A stretch of DNA of 64,000 nucleotides from CAYUMU01 sp964445985 (GCA_964445985.1 CAYUMU010000001.1:248001-312000); one strand, 5' to 3'. Shown: positions 33,232 to 41,816, numbered from the stretch's first letter. Notes: a model not told the origin generated them from the letters alone. Program-made: numbers and translations.

Positions 33232-34205
33232 CGAAACTGCTCCGGATAGATCGCCTTGGCAATCGACAGCAGTCCATCGGCCAGGCGAGGGCCCGGCCGG
33301 GAGACGGGGTTGCTCGGCACCAGTTCAACGCGATTGGTCCGCAAGGCGGCAATCTGCCCCCAGCCGCTGCGCTGCCGCAGGCGTTCGAGCACCTTGGGCA
33401 GCGGGTGATCGTCGGGCGTGAGAATCACCTGCGGATTCCGGTCGAGCACGGCCTCTTCACTAACTTGCGGCGACCGCTGTTGTAAATCGGAGAAAATATT
33501 GACGGCCCCGGCCATGCCGATCATTTCCCCAATAAAGGAACGATTGGTCGCTGCCATCAAGGGATCGTCCCAGACCTGATAAAACACCCGCAGCCGCTCG
33601 GCGGGCGGAATCGCGGCGGCGACTTCTTCCACGCGGTTTACTTTGGTTTGCATTTCGCTCACCAAGGCCGCGGCGCTGTCTTCACGCCCCGTGAGTTTTC
33701 CCAGCACTTGAATGTTGTCGTACACGTCGGCAAACAGTTCTGGCTCCAAGGCAATCACGGGAATATGGACCCGTTCCAACTCGGCAATCACACGGGTGTG
33801 CAGCTTGCCGGTCGCCAGTACGGCGTCGGGCTGAAGCGCCAAAATTGTTTCCAGGCTCAAGCTGCCCGGCGTAAAGCCGCCGACCTGCGCCAGTTGCTGG
33901 GCTTCGGGCGGAAAGTCGCAGTACTCGGTCACGCCGACCAATTGGCCACCGGCGCCCAGGGCGAAGACAATCTCGGTGCTGGAAGGCACCAGCGAAACGA
34001 TCCGCCGCGGCGGCGAATCGAACCGAACTTGCCGGCCCAAGTCGTCGGTGACCACGATGGCAGCCGTGCCGGTCGAGGTGGCTGGCCTCGCCGCCGCATC
34101 GTCCGCCAACGGCGTATCGATCCGCTGATTGCACGAGATCGCCAGGCAGCCAACGGCCGCGATCAGCAGGCGCCAGGAGGGACAAGCATACGAGGCAGAT
34201 CTCAC
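33228..34205 (-). CDS. Periplasmic binding protein of a cobalamin/Fe-chelate ABC transporter (BtuF-like)
   Basis: A 325-residue protein from a GTG at 34205, starting MRSASYACPSWRLLIAAVGC with a likely lipid-anchor Cys at about residue 25. The mature part begins VVTDDLGRQVRFDSPPRRIV, SLVPSSTEIVFALGAGGQLVGVT and EYCDFPPEA, the class III binding-protein pattern of BtuF. LSLETILALQPDAVLA and the linker helix EELVSEMQ-type text (AAALVSEMQTKVNRVEE) follow. YCDFPP strongly resembles cobalamin binders. I saw no cobalamin riboswitch upstream. Its GTG overlaps the stop of a short upstream frame by 4 bases (GTGA). Confidence 0.88.
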   Translation of the reverse strand: MRSASYACPSWRLLIAAVGCLAISCNQRIDTPLADDAAARPATSTGTAAIVVTDDLGRQVRFDSPPRRIVSLVPSSTEIVFALGAGGQLVGVTEYCDFPPEAQQLAQVGGFTPGSLSLETILALQPDAVLATGKLHTRVIAELERVHIPVIALEPELFADVYDNIQVLGKLTGREDSAAALVSEMQTKVNRVEEVAAAIPPAERLRVFYQVWDDPLMAATNRSFIGEMIGMAGAVNIFSDLQQRSPQVSEEAVLDRNPQVILTPDDHPLPKVLERLRQRSGWGQIAALRTNRVELVPSNPVSRPGPRLADGLLSIAKAIYPEQFR

Positions 34206-34339
34206 GGGGAACCAAAACCTTCGATGGATGCGATGGAAATACCAGCGGCGTTCGCGTTCCAGGTGTTATCCATGAATCCGTCCTGAACGTAAAGTCGTAC
34301 GCCGGCGAGTTCGCCGGGAAGGCATCCCAACGCCATCGC
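34202..34339 (-). CDS. Possible short open reading frame coupled to the BtuF-like gene
   Basis: From an ATG at 34339 the frame encodes about 45 residues, MALGCLPGELAGVRLYVQDG then FMDNTWNANAAGISIA, and stops at TGA overlapping the GTG of the next gene. The same frame stays open leftward to 34498, so the true start may be further upstream with a non-ATG codon. The composition looks protein-like and the GTGA overlap is suggestive, but no family is recognised and there is no clear ribosome site. This may be a chance frame. Confidence 0.25.
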   Translation of the reverse strand, partial: AMALGCLPGELAGVRLYVQDGFMDNTWNANAAGISIASIEGFGSP

Positions 34340-34410
34340 CCGCCGTGTGTACTCTTGTGCGGTAGGGAGCCGAACAACGCGCAGGGCATCGCCGGCTTCG
34401 CGGGGGGGCG

Positions 34411-34995
34411 TCAGTGGCCGGTCTTTCGATCGATCGAGGCCAACGATTGGGCAATGTGGAAAATCACGATCATGGTTTCCAGAGCCACCCGAATCCAAAG
34501 CAGGCCGATGAACAGGGAGGAGTATCGCAGCAGAACGGCGCCAATCTGGTACAGCCGATACGTCAGTTGCCCACTCGAGCGAACATTAAAGTTCGGCTGA
34601 CCCGAGCCCACGCTTTGAGAATCAGGCAGCAGCGAACTGATGTCGCCGCCAATCTGGAGCAACAGCACGATTGCCCCAATCACCAGCACCACGGCCCACG
34701 TGATGCGCACGATCCAGGGCGTAACGTATTTTTCGAAGCGAAAGTCGAGGATGATATCGAAAATGGACTCCGATTGCTTGAACCGTTTGCTGGCAACACT
34801 GGAATAAGAAGCGGGGGGTGGTGAAAACGGCGGGGCCGAAGGGATCTGCGGCCCAGAAACCGGGATCTGCGGCGGCCTTTCCCCTCCGGGAATCACAAAT
34901 TGATGCGAACAACTGGGACATTGAACCCTGCGCCCCGCCATGGAGGCGTCAATGGTCAGTTCGGCTCGACAGCCGGGACATGCTATCTTGGTCAC
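34411..34995 (-). CDS. Zinc-ribbon and DUF4282 membrane protein
   Basis: About 194 residues from a GTG at 34995, preceded by AGGGGGG. The N-terminus TKIACPGCRAELTIDASMAG and QCPSCSHQFVIPGG is a zinc ribbon with two CxxC pairs. A Pro-rich linker of about 35 residues follows. The C-terminal half, FDIILDFRFEKYVTPWIVRI, has two membrane helices (WAVVLVIGAIVLLLQIGG and LFIGLLWIRVALETMIVIF) and corresponds to DUF4282. It probably sits in the inner membrane with the zinc ribbon in the cytoplasm. The role is unknown. The gap to the BtuF-like gene is 205 bases, filled partly by the short frame. Confidence 0.85.
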   Translation of the reverse strand: MTKIACPGCRAELTIDASMAGRRVQCPSCSHQFVIPGGERPPQIPVSGPQIPSAPPFSPPPASYSSVASKRFKQSESIFDIILDFRFEKYVTPWIVRITWAVVLVIGAIVLLLQIGGDISSLLPDSQSVGSGQPNFNVRSSGQLTYRLYQIGAVLLRYSSLFIGLLWIRVALETMIVIFHIAQSLASIDRKTGH

Positions 34996-35193
34996 GGTGG
35001 CCCCCCCTAATTCGAGAATTCGAATATTGCACAAGATAGGGATCAAGATAAATGCTGCGATCCCGCCATGCACGCCGAATTCAGTCTCAAACGCCGCAAA
35101 TCGTCTGCCTGTACCGGATGAAGGCGGCCGCCGACGCCGCCCGATCCGGCCTGTGAAACCAACGCAAAGCTAGCCTCGCCGGCTTCTTAACGG

Positions 35194-36492
35194 CTACGAC
35201 ATAACCCGCATTTGCACACTGGGGCCAAACGCGCAGGCCAGCTTGTCGATTTCGCTCACGGCTTTGAGGATGGCCCCTTCGGTGGTGTCGTGGGTCATGA
35301 TCACCAGCGGCACTTCCAATCCGCCGGCCGGTTGGGGTTCGTGCTGAATGATGCTGGCGATGGAGACGCCGTGGCGGCCCAGCACGCCGGTGATTTCGGC
35401 CATCACGCCCGGCCGATCTTCCACGGTGAACCGCAGGTAATAACGGCCGGGGATATTGTCGGGGTTGGTGGGGCTGACAATCGCCCAGCGTTCTGACCAT
35501 AACTCCAGCGTGCGGAACGTGATGGCCGTGCGGCCCACCACGGTGTCGATCAGGTCGGCCACCACGGCCGAAGCCGTGGGCATTTGCCCCGCGCCCAGTC
35601 CGTGGAAAAACACGCGTCCCACGGCGTCGCCCACCACGCTCACGGCGTTGTAGGCGCTGCGAACCTCGGCGAGCGGGGTGCCCACCTTGACCAATGTGGG
35701 CGAAACATGCAGTTCCAAGCCTTCGGGCACCAACCGGGCCACGGCCAGCAGCTTGATGCGGTAGCCAAGTTGCTTGGCATACTGCATATCGGCCGGGTTC
35801 AGTTCGCGGATGCCCCGACGAGAAATCTCGCGCCAGGGCACGCGAGCGCCGAAAGCCAGGTGGGCCAGAATGGCCAGCTTTTGGGCGGCGTCGCTGCCAT
35901 CGACATCCATCGTGGGGTCGGCCTCGGCGTAGCCCAACTTTTGGGCTTCGGCCACGGCGTCGGCAAACTCCATTTCTTCCTCCTCCATTTGGGTGAGGAT
36001 GAAGTTGCTGGTGCCGTTCAGAATGGCCTGAATCGAATGAATCTGGTTCGCCGAGAGGCATTGGCTGATGTTGGCGATGATGGGAATGCCCCCCGCGACC
36101 GCCGCCTCGAAAGCGATCGAACGTCCCAACTCGCGGGCGCGGTCGAACAGTTCCGGCCCATGCTCGGCCAGCAGGGCCTTGTTGGCCGTGACAATGTTCT
36201 TGCCGCTTTCCAGCAGCTTGAGCATGATCGTGCGCTCGGGTTCCAGGCCGCCAATCAGTTGGGCCACCGCCACGATCTCGGGGTCTTCCATCACGTCTTC
36301 CAAGCGATCGGTGACCACGCCCTCGGGCAGATCCACATCGCGCGGCTTGTGCAAATCGCGGACGACCACCTTCTCAAGCCACAGCGTGCGACCAGCATGG
36401 CGGGCCGTGCGATCGCCGTAATCGAGCAGCAATCGAGCAACGCCCGTGCCCACGGTTCCCAAGCCCACGATGGCGACTTTGGTTTTCTGCAT
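35194..36492 (-). CDS. hom: Homoserine dehydrogenase
   Basis: A 432-residue protein starting MQKTKVAIVGLGTVGTGVAR, the NAD(P)-binding start. It reduces aspartate semialdehyde to homoserine in threonine and methionine synthesis. Catalytic-domain stretches are AFEAAVAGGIPIIANISQCL, AILNGTSNFILTQMEEE, AEADPTMDVDGSDAAQKL (with the catalytic Lys and Asp) and ILAHLAFGA. The ACT domain at about 350-432 (YYLRFTVEDRPGVMAEITGVL) implies feedback by an amino acid, probably threonine. It is a monofunctional enzyme without aspartokinase. The frame is open upstream to 36693 but the family start is at 36492. Neighbours are unrelated. Confidence 0.96.
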   Translation of the reverse strand: MQKTKVAIVGLGTVGTGVARLLLDYGDRTARHAGRTLWLEKVVVRDLHKPRDVDLPEGVVTDRLEDVMEDPEIVAVAQLIGGLEPERTIMLKLLESGKNIVTANKALLAEHGPELFDRARELGRSIAFEAAVAGGIPIIANISQCLSANQIHSIQAILNGTSNFILTQMEEEEMEFADAVAEAQKLGYAEADPTMDVDGSDAAQKLAILAHLAFGARVPWREISRRGIRELNPADMQYAKQLGYRIKLLAVARLVPEGLELHVSPTLVKVGTPLAEVRSAYNAVSVVGDAVGRVFFHGLGAGQMPTASAVVADLIDTVVGRTAITFRTLELWSERWAIVSPTNPDNIPGRYYLRFTVEDRPGVMAEITGVLGRHGVSIASIIQHEPQPAGGLEVPLVIMTHDTTEGAILKAVSEIDKLACAFGPSVQMRVMS

Positions 36493-36884
36493 GCCGGATA
36501 AAAGGTTGGAGGATTCTTGGAGGGGTTTGAAGCGGGTTGCACGGCGCGCGGGGGGAAGTAAACACCAACATGGGCTGGGAGAAACAGGCCGCAAGAGCCA
36601 ATTTCCCGCGCCTGCCAAGAGCCAACCAAAATAGGCGGCAGTAGGAAGCGGCGTCAAGGAGCCAACTGGCCGACAGAGACGCCTGGGCCGCAATTCGGGG
36701 TGACCATATCAAGTGCCGGTCCCATCGCGGTGGGATCTCGGAAACTTCTTTGCCCCCCGCACCAGTACGTCGGAATCGTTCGTCCGTTTGCCTCGTTCGC
36801 GTCGTTCACGGTATTCTGGGGTTGAAGATCTGCTCGACGCGAGCAGGGCAACCGAGCCTGGCCGTTCGGCAGCGAAGGAGCGTT
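36493..36884. other. Intergenic region between hom and the macro-domain gene
   Basis: The 392 bases hold no supported gene. Frames that cross it are extensions of the hom frame or of the macro-domain frame. No convincing promoter or hairpin is seen. Confidence 0.4.
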
Positions 36885-37523
36885 ATGAAGATCGTGCTGG
36901 CCGCCGTTGAAAATGAGCTTGCCGACGCCTGGGAGCGTCACTGTGGCGACTTGCCCGATGTTTCGATCCACCGCGGGTCTATCCTCGACCTGTCCGTCGA
37001 TGCCGTGGTCAGCCCTGCCAATAGCTTTGGGTTTATGGACGGCGGCATCGACCACTTGTATTCCCATTGGTTCGGTTGGCAAGTGCAGGATCGGCTTCAA
37101 GAGTTGATCCGCACCCGGCACCGGGGAGAGTTGCTGGTTGGCGCTGCCGAGATCGTGGAGACGGGGCACGACCGCATTTCGTATATCATCGCGGCCCCCA
37201 CCATGCGGGTTCCGATGATCCTCGCCGACACGGTCAACCCCTATCTGGCGGCTCGGGCGGTCTTGCTCCTAATAAAGCACGGCGTCGTTCCGTCTGGTGT
37301 ATTAGCGGGCGAGTCCGTCGCGGCAGCGGTGCAGTCGGTAGCGTTCCCCGGACTGGGCACGGGCGTCGGCCGGGTCGGTCCCAATATCTGTGCCCGTCAG
37401 GTCCGCGCGGCTATTGAGGAGGTCATGATGGACCGAAAGCAATTTCCGTGTACGTGGGCAGAGGCGCAGCAGATGCACCAACTCCTGTACACTGACCGCG
37501 TTCGCAACCTTCAGCGGGAATAG
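36885..37523 (+). CDS. Macro-domain protein (ADP-ribose-binding family)
   Basis: A 212-residue protein starting MKIVLAAVENELADAWERH, preceded by AAGGAGCGTT. Residues 30-60 read RGSILDLSVDAVVSPANSFG then FMDGGID, the first ligand-binding loop of macro domains, and FPGLGTGVGRV at about residue 163 is the phosphate loop. The family binds or hydrolyses ADP-ribose and related nucleotides; ADP-ribosyl-glycohydrolase and phosphatase activities occur. This form, longer than the minimal domain and with a HRGELLVGAAEIVETGH insertion, resembles the phage-tail-like macro proteins often encoded alone in soil bacteria. The next gene is an ECF sigma factor on the same strand, 211 bases away. Confidence 0.85.
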   Translation: MKIVLAAVENELADAWERHCGDLPDVSIHRGSILDLSVDAVVSPANSFGFMDGGIDHLYSHWFGWQVQDRLQELIRTRHRGELLVGAAEIVETGHDRISYIIAAPTMRVPMILADTVNPYLAARAVLLLIKHGVVPSGVLAGESVAAAVQSVAFPGLGTGVGRVGPNICARQVRAAIEEVMMDRKQFPCTWAEAQQMHQLLYTDRVRNLQRE

Positions 37524-37734
37524 TCTAACCCTCTGCGTCACCGGCGCGGTAACACGATAAACGATTCCACGCTTTCAATTCCGTGGACTGCCGCGGTGAT
37601 CGTGTCCGGCCGAAGTTGGATCCACCGCGGGCAGGAATCCAGGCGACAAGCCCTTGCCGCCGCACTTGGGGAGCCTGAAGATGACGACTTTGGAACTGCG
37701 CCTTGCCGCTCCAACGATTCGAGTGGAGGGGAAG

Positions 37735-38346
37735 ATGAACGAGCAGGAAATCTTGGACGGCATCCAGCAGGGCAATCCGACGGCGCTGGCCGACTTTATC
37801 ATGCTGCGGAAGCCCCAGTTGCTGGCCTACATTCAGCGGCAGTCGAGCGACGCTTTGCGAAGCAAAGTCGAAATCGAAGACCTGTTTCAGGAAATGAGCG
37901 CCGAGGCCGTGCGGTCGTTCGATTCGATGGACCTCTCACAGCGCGATCCCTTTGGCTGGCTGTGCCAGGTAGCGCAGCGAAGGATCATCGACGCCCACCG
38001 CCGCCTGTTTGGCGCCAAGAAGCGCAACGCCGGCCGCGAGGTATCCATCGATGCCCCCGCGCCCGGTAACGCCAGCCGACGCGGCCTGGTCGACCTGCTC
38101 GTGGCCAGCATGACCACCGCCAGCCAGGCCATGTCGCGCGATCGCAGGGCGGTACGGCTGATGGCCGCCCTGGCCACGCTTCCACAAGACCAACAAGACG
38201 CCATTCGGATGCGGTACGTGGAGGGGCTGCCTTCCAAAGAGATTGCCGAAAAGCTCGGCAAGACCGACGGCGCCGTACGGGTGATGCTCACGCGAACCTT
38301 GGGGAAATTGCAGACCCTACTCGACCCCAGCGATGCCCCCCAGTAA
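37735..38346 (+). CDS. RNA polymerase sigma factor, ECF type
   Basis: A 203-residue protein starting MNEQEILDGIQQGNPTALAD. Region 2 spans residues 15-95 with SKVEIEDLFQEMSAEAVRSF and the promoter-melting DPFGWLCQVAQRRIIDAHRR. Region 4 spans 145-198 with LPQDQQDAIRMRYVEGLPSK and the helix-turn-helix EIAEKLGKTDGAVRVML. A GGAGGGGAAG site directly before 37735 fixes the start; the frame is open back to 37654. No anti-sigma factor or zinc-finger gene is adjacent, so its control may come from a kinase as in several planctomycete ECF groups. A hairpin follows the stop by 7 bases. Target genes are unknown. Confidence 0.93.
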   Translation: MNEQEILDGIQQGNPTALADFIMLRKPQLLAYIQRQSSDALRSKVEIEDLFQEMSAEAVRSFDSMDLSQRDPFGWLCQVAQRRIIDAHRRLFGAKKRNAGREVSIDAPAPGNASRRGLVDLLVASMTTASQAMSRDRRAVRLMAALATLPQDQQDAIRMRYVEGLPSKEIAEKLGKTDGAVRVMLTRTLGKLQTLLDPSDAPQ

Positions 38347-38802
38347 CGCCAAAACCCTCCCCACTCGACGCCTTGCACGTAAGAGGGGAGGGTTCGTAGG
38401 GGGTGGCTGTTGCTCAGGAGGTTCGCGAGAACCGCCGGCAATCAAACGTCAAAAAAAACTACCGGCCACGGCCCACTCCAGAACGCCGCGCACCATGACC
38501 GGGAGCGGACTTTCCTTGGCAAACAAATCGAAGATGCCATGGGCCTTCAACTGTGCCAACCCGCCGCGTCAAAGCGCTTGCCTCCAAGCGTTCCCGCGAC
38601 CTGTTGGGCCAAGGTAAAAGGGTAAACCGCCCCCCCCAATCGTGTTGACTTTTCTTGTCGGCGATGCAAACCTATTGTCAAAAATCCGCTTGCTCCCGCG
38701 TATACCAACTTGGGGGGGCGTGGGCCGGACCCGGCTCACGGGAAACCCATTTCCCAAACAAACCATATCGCAGCTATCGCGTGACTTAGTTGGAGGATGC
38801 AC
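38347..38802. other. Intergenic region between the ECF sigma and HEAT/Tudor genes
   Basis: The 456 bases contain the hairpin at 38353-38394 and a C8 homopolymer at about 38631-38638. I see no supported gene. The promoter of the HEAT-repeat gene should lie in the AT-richer part around 38640-38690. Confidence 0.45.
38353..38394 (+). terminator. Hairpin after the ECF sigma gene, possible terminator
   Basis: AACCCTCCCC (38353-38362) and GGGGAGGGTT (38385-38394) pair perfectly over 10 bases with a 22-base loop, 7 bases past the stop. No T-run follows, so termination would be Rho-type or weak. Confidence 0.35.
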
Positions 38803-41034
38803 ATGTATCGTCCCTTGGCCATCACGTTGCTTCTCATCATCGGCGTTTCATCAGGCGTCGGCTGTTCTGGCGGCAGCGACTCGCCCGACGACATTACCGG
38901 CCCCACCGAGCCGGTCGATCCGCAAATCCAAGGTCTGTTGGACAATCTGCAACAGGGTTCCCCTCAAGAACGCATTCAAGCCGCTCAGCAAGCGGCCCAA
39001 CTGGGCGAAAGAGCCCGGCCCGCGGCAGAGCGTCTCTGCGCCGGAGCGATCGATACCGATGAGGCCGTTCGCAACGCGTCGCTTGTCGCCCTCGAAAAGG
39101 TTCATCCGGCGCTCTTTCCCCATGCGCGCACCCTGGCCACCGTCAAAGACGCCTACACTCGGAGCGCCGCGATCGAGGCAATCCATAACATGGGTCGCGA
39201 AGCTCGTGCCGCGCTGCCGTTGCTGCTGTTCGAGCTCAAGAAGGACACGAACATTTCCAACTGCCTGAAGGCGGTCGGCGCCATTGCGCCCGAATCCCGC
39301 GCGGCCCGCGAAACATTGACAGCGTACCTCAACGACCCGCCGATCTCCGCTGACGAACAGTATGCTCGAAATGGAGCCATGGACGCGGCCGCCGCGGGAC
39401 TCGGCGAGATGGCCTTCGCCGAACCCAAGCAACGCGCGCTGGTGGTCGATGTGCTGATTCCCCAACTTGCAGGCTCGCACAAAGCAGCCGCGCTCGCCGC
39501 CCTCGCGCGCTGCGGACCCGAAGCAGGCAAGGCCAGCGAACAAGTCAACAAACTGCGCTTCGATGGCGATAGCGAAGTGCAGCAGGCGGCGGATAAAGCC
39601 GCCACGGCCATCGCCGGCTACACCCAAGCAGCCGGCCGGCTATCATCGGCCGGCGCCCCCTCCTCACTCGCGGGCTTAGTCCAATGTGCCGCCGATGCCC
39701 AGGATTCCTACCTGCGGCAGCTTGCGGGCGAACATCTCCGCGCAATCCATCCCCAGCTTGAACGGTTCGCCGCCGTTCTTTTCAGGCCTCGCTCGCCGTA
39801 CTCCGGCCCCACGTTGGAACAAGATCTGGCAACCATGGAGCCAGCTCCGGTGGAAGCCGGCCCCGCGGCCGTGGCCCTGGCGCAAGAATATGCCAAACGT
39901 CCGGATGCAGCTAACTTGACGGTCTACCAGGCGCTGGCCAAATTCAGCCCCCAATCGCCCGCCGTCGTTCAAGCACTCATCGACGCTTGCAATCTGCATG
40001 TGGAGCGCCGGCGCCAACCGGTCTCGAGGGAGCAGTTGCCGAACTTGCCCCACTATTGGGTAGGAAATGAGCTGGTCGCCATCGCGGCAGACAAGCCAGA
40101 GGTCCAACAGGCACTCCGCGACAACGTGTCCGATCTCAACGGCCTCTGGAGTTTTCAACATCTGGAATACAGCGCCGATGTGACCCGCATGCTCGAAGAG
40201 GCCTTGGCCAGCCTCACCCAGCTCGCGGCCAAATGCCCCGAAGCGCGCGCGAAGATCGCCGCCACGGTAACCCAAGTGATGCATGATCGGGCTTCGACCA
40301 GCAAGGTAAACATGGGCGTAAGACACGACATCCTCGAAGCGGCGCTCGTGGCCTGTGGCCCCGACGCCTTCGACGCGCTCAAAGCAGAAAATCCCGCGGA
40401 ATACTGGGCGGACTGGAAGCCGAAGTTGTTGAAAATCATGCGAGAAATCCAACCCGCCGATGCAAACACCGCGCAAAGCATGGAATTCAAAGTTGGCGAT
40501 CAGCTCTGGCAGGAAAACGGCGGCTGGACGCTCAATGTTAAAGTGGTGGAGGTGCTCGGTAACCGATACCGCGTGCATAATCCCAACGTGGATGGACCGG
40601 CCGAAGGCCAATGGGTCTCGCCCGATCAACTGCGAAAACCCACCTGGCCGGTCCCCAGGGATGGCTATCAATACGGCGACCTGGTCGAATTTGAAATAGA
40701 CGGCCGCTGGGTGCCGGCAACCATCGCTGGCGGCAACTACGGAATTCACTACGTCACCACCGAGAAGAGCAGCAAACCCGTCATGGCGTCGGCCCACCGC
40801 ATCCGCCCCCGCGCGGCCAAGGGCGATTCGACCGCCAGCGGTTCTGAGTTCAAGCAGGGCGACAAGGTTCAAGTGGAATGGCGCGGAACCTGGTACAAGG
40901 CGGTTGTGCTGAAAGTCGAGCCCGACGGCTGGTATCGCGTCCATTATGATGGTTACGATAGCAGCGAAGACGAGACAGTCGGCCGCGACCGTCTACGAAA
41001 GCCAGCGGCCGAAGCTTCCAAACCATCGAGGTAG
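38803..41034 (+). CDS. Lipoprotein-like protein with HEAT repeats and three Tudor/agenet-like domains
   Basis: A 743-residue protein starting MYRPLAITLLLIIGVSSGVG with a Cys at about residue 21 (degenerate lipobox). Start choice: TGGAGG abuts an ATG at 38797, so the ATG at 38803, six bases on, is the better-spaced one. Residues 40-330 look like HEAT or ARM repeats (AIEAIHNMGREARAALPLLL, AALARCGPEAGKASEQVNKL). A helical middle part follows. The last 180 residues hold three beta domains with the same plan: FKVGDQLWQENGGWTLNVKV, YQYGDLVEFEIDGRWVPATI and FKQGDKVQVEWRGTWYKAVV, each ending in a RLRKP-like motif. These resemble Tudor or agenet modules. The role is unknown. Confidence 0.85.
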   Translation: MYRPLAITLLLIIGVSSGVGCSGGSDSPDDITGPTEPVDPQIQGLLDNLQQGSPQERIQAAQQAAQLGERARPAAERLCAGAIDTDEAVRNASLVALEKVHPALFPHARTLATVKDAYTRSAAIEAIHNMGREARAALPLLLFELKKDTNISNCLKAVGAIAPESRAARETLTAYLNDPPISADEQYARNGAMDAAAAGLGEMAFAEPKQRALVVDVLIPQLAGSHKAAALAALARCGPEAGKASEQVNKLRFDGDSEVQQAADKAATAIAGYTQAAGRLSSAGAPSSLAGLVQCAADAQDSYLRQLAGEHLRAIHPQLERFAAVLFRPRSPYSGPTLEQDLATMEPAPVEAGPAAVALAQEYAKRPDAANLTVYQALAKFSPQSPAVVQALIDACNLHVERRRQPVSREQLPNLPHYWVGNELVAIAADKPEVQQALRDNVSDLNGLWSFQHLEYSADVTRMLEEALASLTQLAAKCPEARAKIAATVTQVMHDRASTSKVNMGVRHDILEAALVACGPDAFDALKAENPAEYWADWKPKLLKIMREIQPADANTAQSMEFKVGDQLWQENGGWTLNVKVVEVLGNRYRVHNPNVDGPAEGQWVSPDQLRKPTWPVPRDGYQYGDLVEFEIDGRWVPATIAGGNYGIHYVTTEKSSKPVMASAHRIRPRAAKGDSTASGSEFKQGDKVQVEWRGTWYKAVVLKVEPDGWYRVHYDGYDSSEDETVGRDRLRKPAAEASKPSR

Positions 41035-41332
41035 TGGAACAAAAATAACCCAATTCGCGAAGACCAAATCGGAAACTTCTTAACGTCGTTTGAGCAGCCC
41101 AGGCGATGGCTGTCGCGGAACGGGACCAATAAGTAGCCCCAACACGTATGCTAAGCAGTTCCTCTCAAAACCACTTGAATACCGTCAATTTGACGAACAC
41201 GAATAGCTATGGCAACCGTCACCTGCTTATGACACAAAATCCTTGCAATTTCAGCTCAGTGGCTGGCTGGCCAGGAGATTGGTCGCAGGGAGTGCCAATT
41301 GGGAAGCTCACTTGAGCAATCAGCGCTGCCCC
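41035..41332. other. Intergenic, convergent genes; nothing recognised
   Basis: 298 bases between the stops of two convergent genes. I find no hairpin with a T-run, no gene and no clear repeat. Confidence 0.35.
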
Positions 41333-41728
41333 TCAGTAGCTGGCGTAGTTCTTCTCCTCAATAATCCGCGAGCCCAAGAGCTCGTTGATTTGGCGTTTGA
41401 GTGCGGATCGCTCGTCGTTGGTGATGTAGACCTTGCGAGCCAGTTCAATAAACGGGAGACCGAACTGGCGGCTGCGTTCGCAGTCGCGAATCTCGTCTTC
41501 CGTTTCCCACAGCAATTCATTGACCCTTTGCAGTTGGGCCGTGAGCCGCTCGAGTGCGGGCGACGGGGAGAGGGCCCGATCGCGTGCCCCGGTGAGCGCC
41601 TCCAGCTCCAACTCCACATTCTTGAGCTTGGCCGGATCGGTCATGCGCTGGGACTTGATGGCCAGAATGGTGATCTTGTCGATCAATTCACCGGGCGAAA
41701 TTTCAACCAGAATGGACGACGCGCTCAT
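41333..41728 (-). CDS. DUF6165 family protein
   Basis: A 131-residue soluble protein starting MSASSILVEISPGELIDKIT. The stretch SPGELIDKITILAIKSQRM, the Glu-rich helix KLKNVELELEAL and the C-terminal YITNDERSALKRQINELLGS define the small DUF6165 group. It appears mostly helical and has no Cys pair or known catalytic motif. The gene lies directly downstream of a TPR-glycosyltransferase gene on the same strand, with 88 bases between that are occupied by copy 2 of the dispersed repeat. DUF6165 proteins commonly accompany TPR or glycosyltransferase genes, so a chaperone-like or accessory role in glycosylation is possible but unproven. Confidence 0.85.
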   Translation of the reverse strand: MSASSILVEISPGELIDKITILAIKSQRMTDPAKLKNVELELEALTGARDRALSPSPALERLTAQLQRVNELLWETEDEIRDCERSRQFGLPFIELARKVYITNDERSALKRQINELLGSRIIEEKNYASY

Positions 41729-41730
41729 AG

Positions 41731-41807
41731 TTTCTTGCTCGTTAACATCTCTACAAGCTGCAGAGAACTTTAATGCCTCAACATTCGTTTGCGGTTTGCC
41801 CGCGTTA
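41731..41807. repeat. Dispersed non-coding repeat, copy 2, uninterrupted
   Basis: The sequence TTTCTTGCTCGTTA...GAGAACTTTA, then ATGCCTC...CCCGCGTTA, is the empty-site form of the copy at 7796-7938. It occupies almost all of the space between the glycosyltransferase and DUF6165 genes. Confidence 0.85.
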
Positions 41808-41816
41808 TGGGAGCAA

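Noticed and set aside
34206..34410. Cobalamin riboswitch upstream of the BtuF-like gene
   Set aside because: No B12-box-like conserved sequence is visible in the short upstream stretch.
35584..36501. Rightward open frame of 305 codons
   Set aside because: Antisense to homoserine dehydrogenase.
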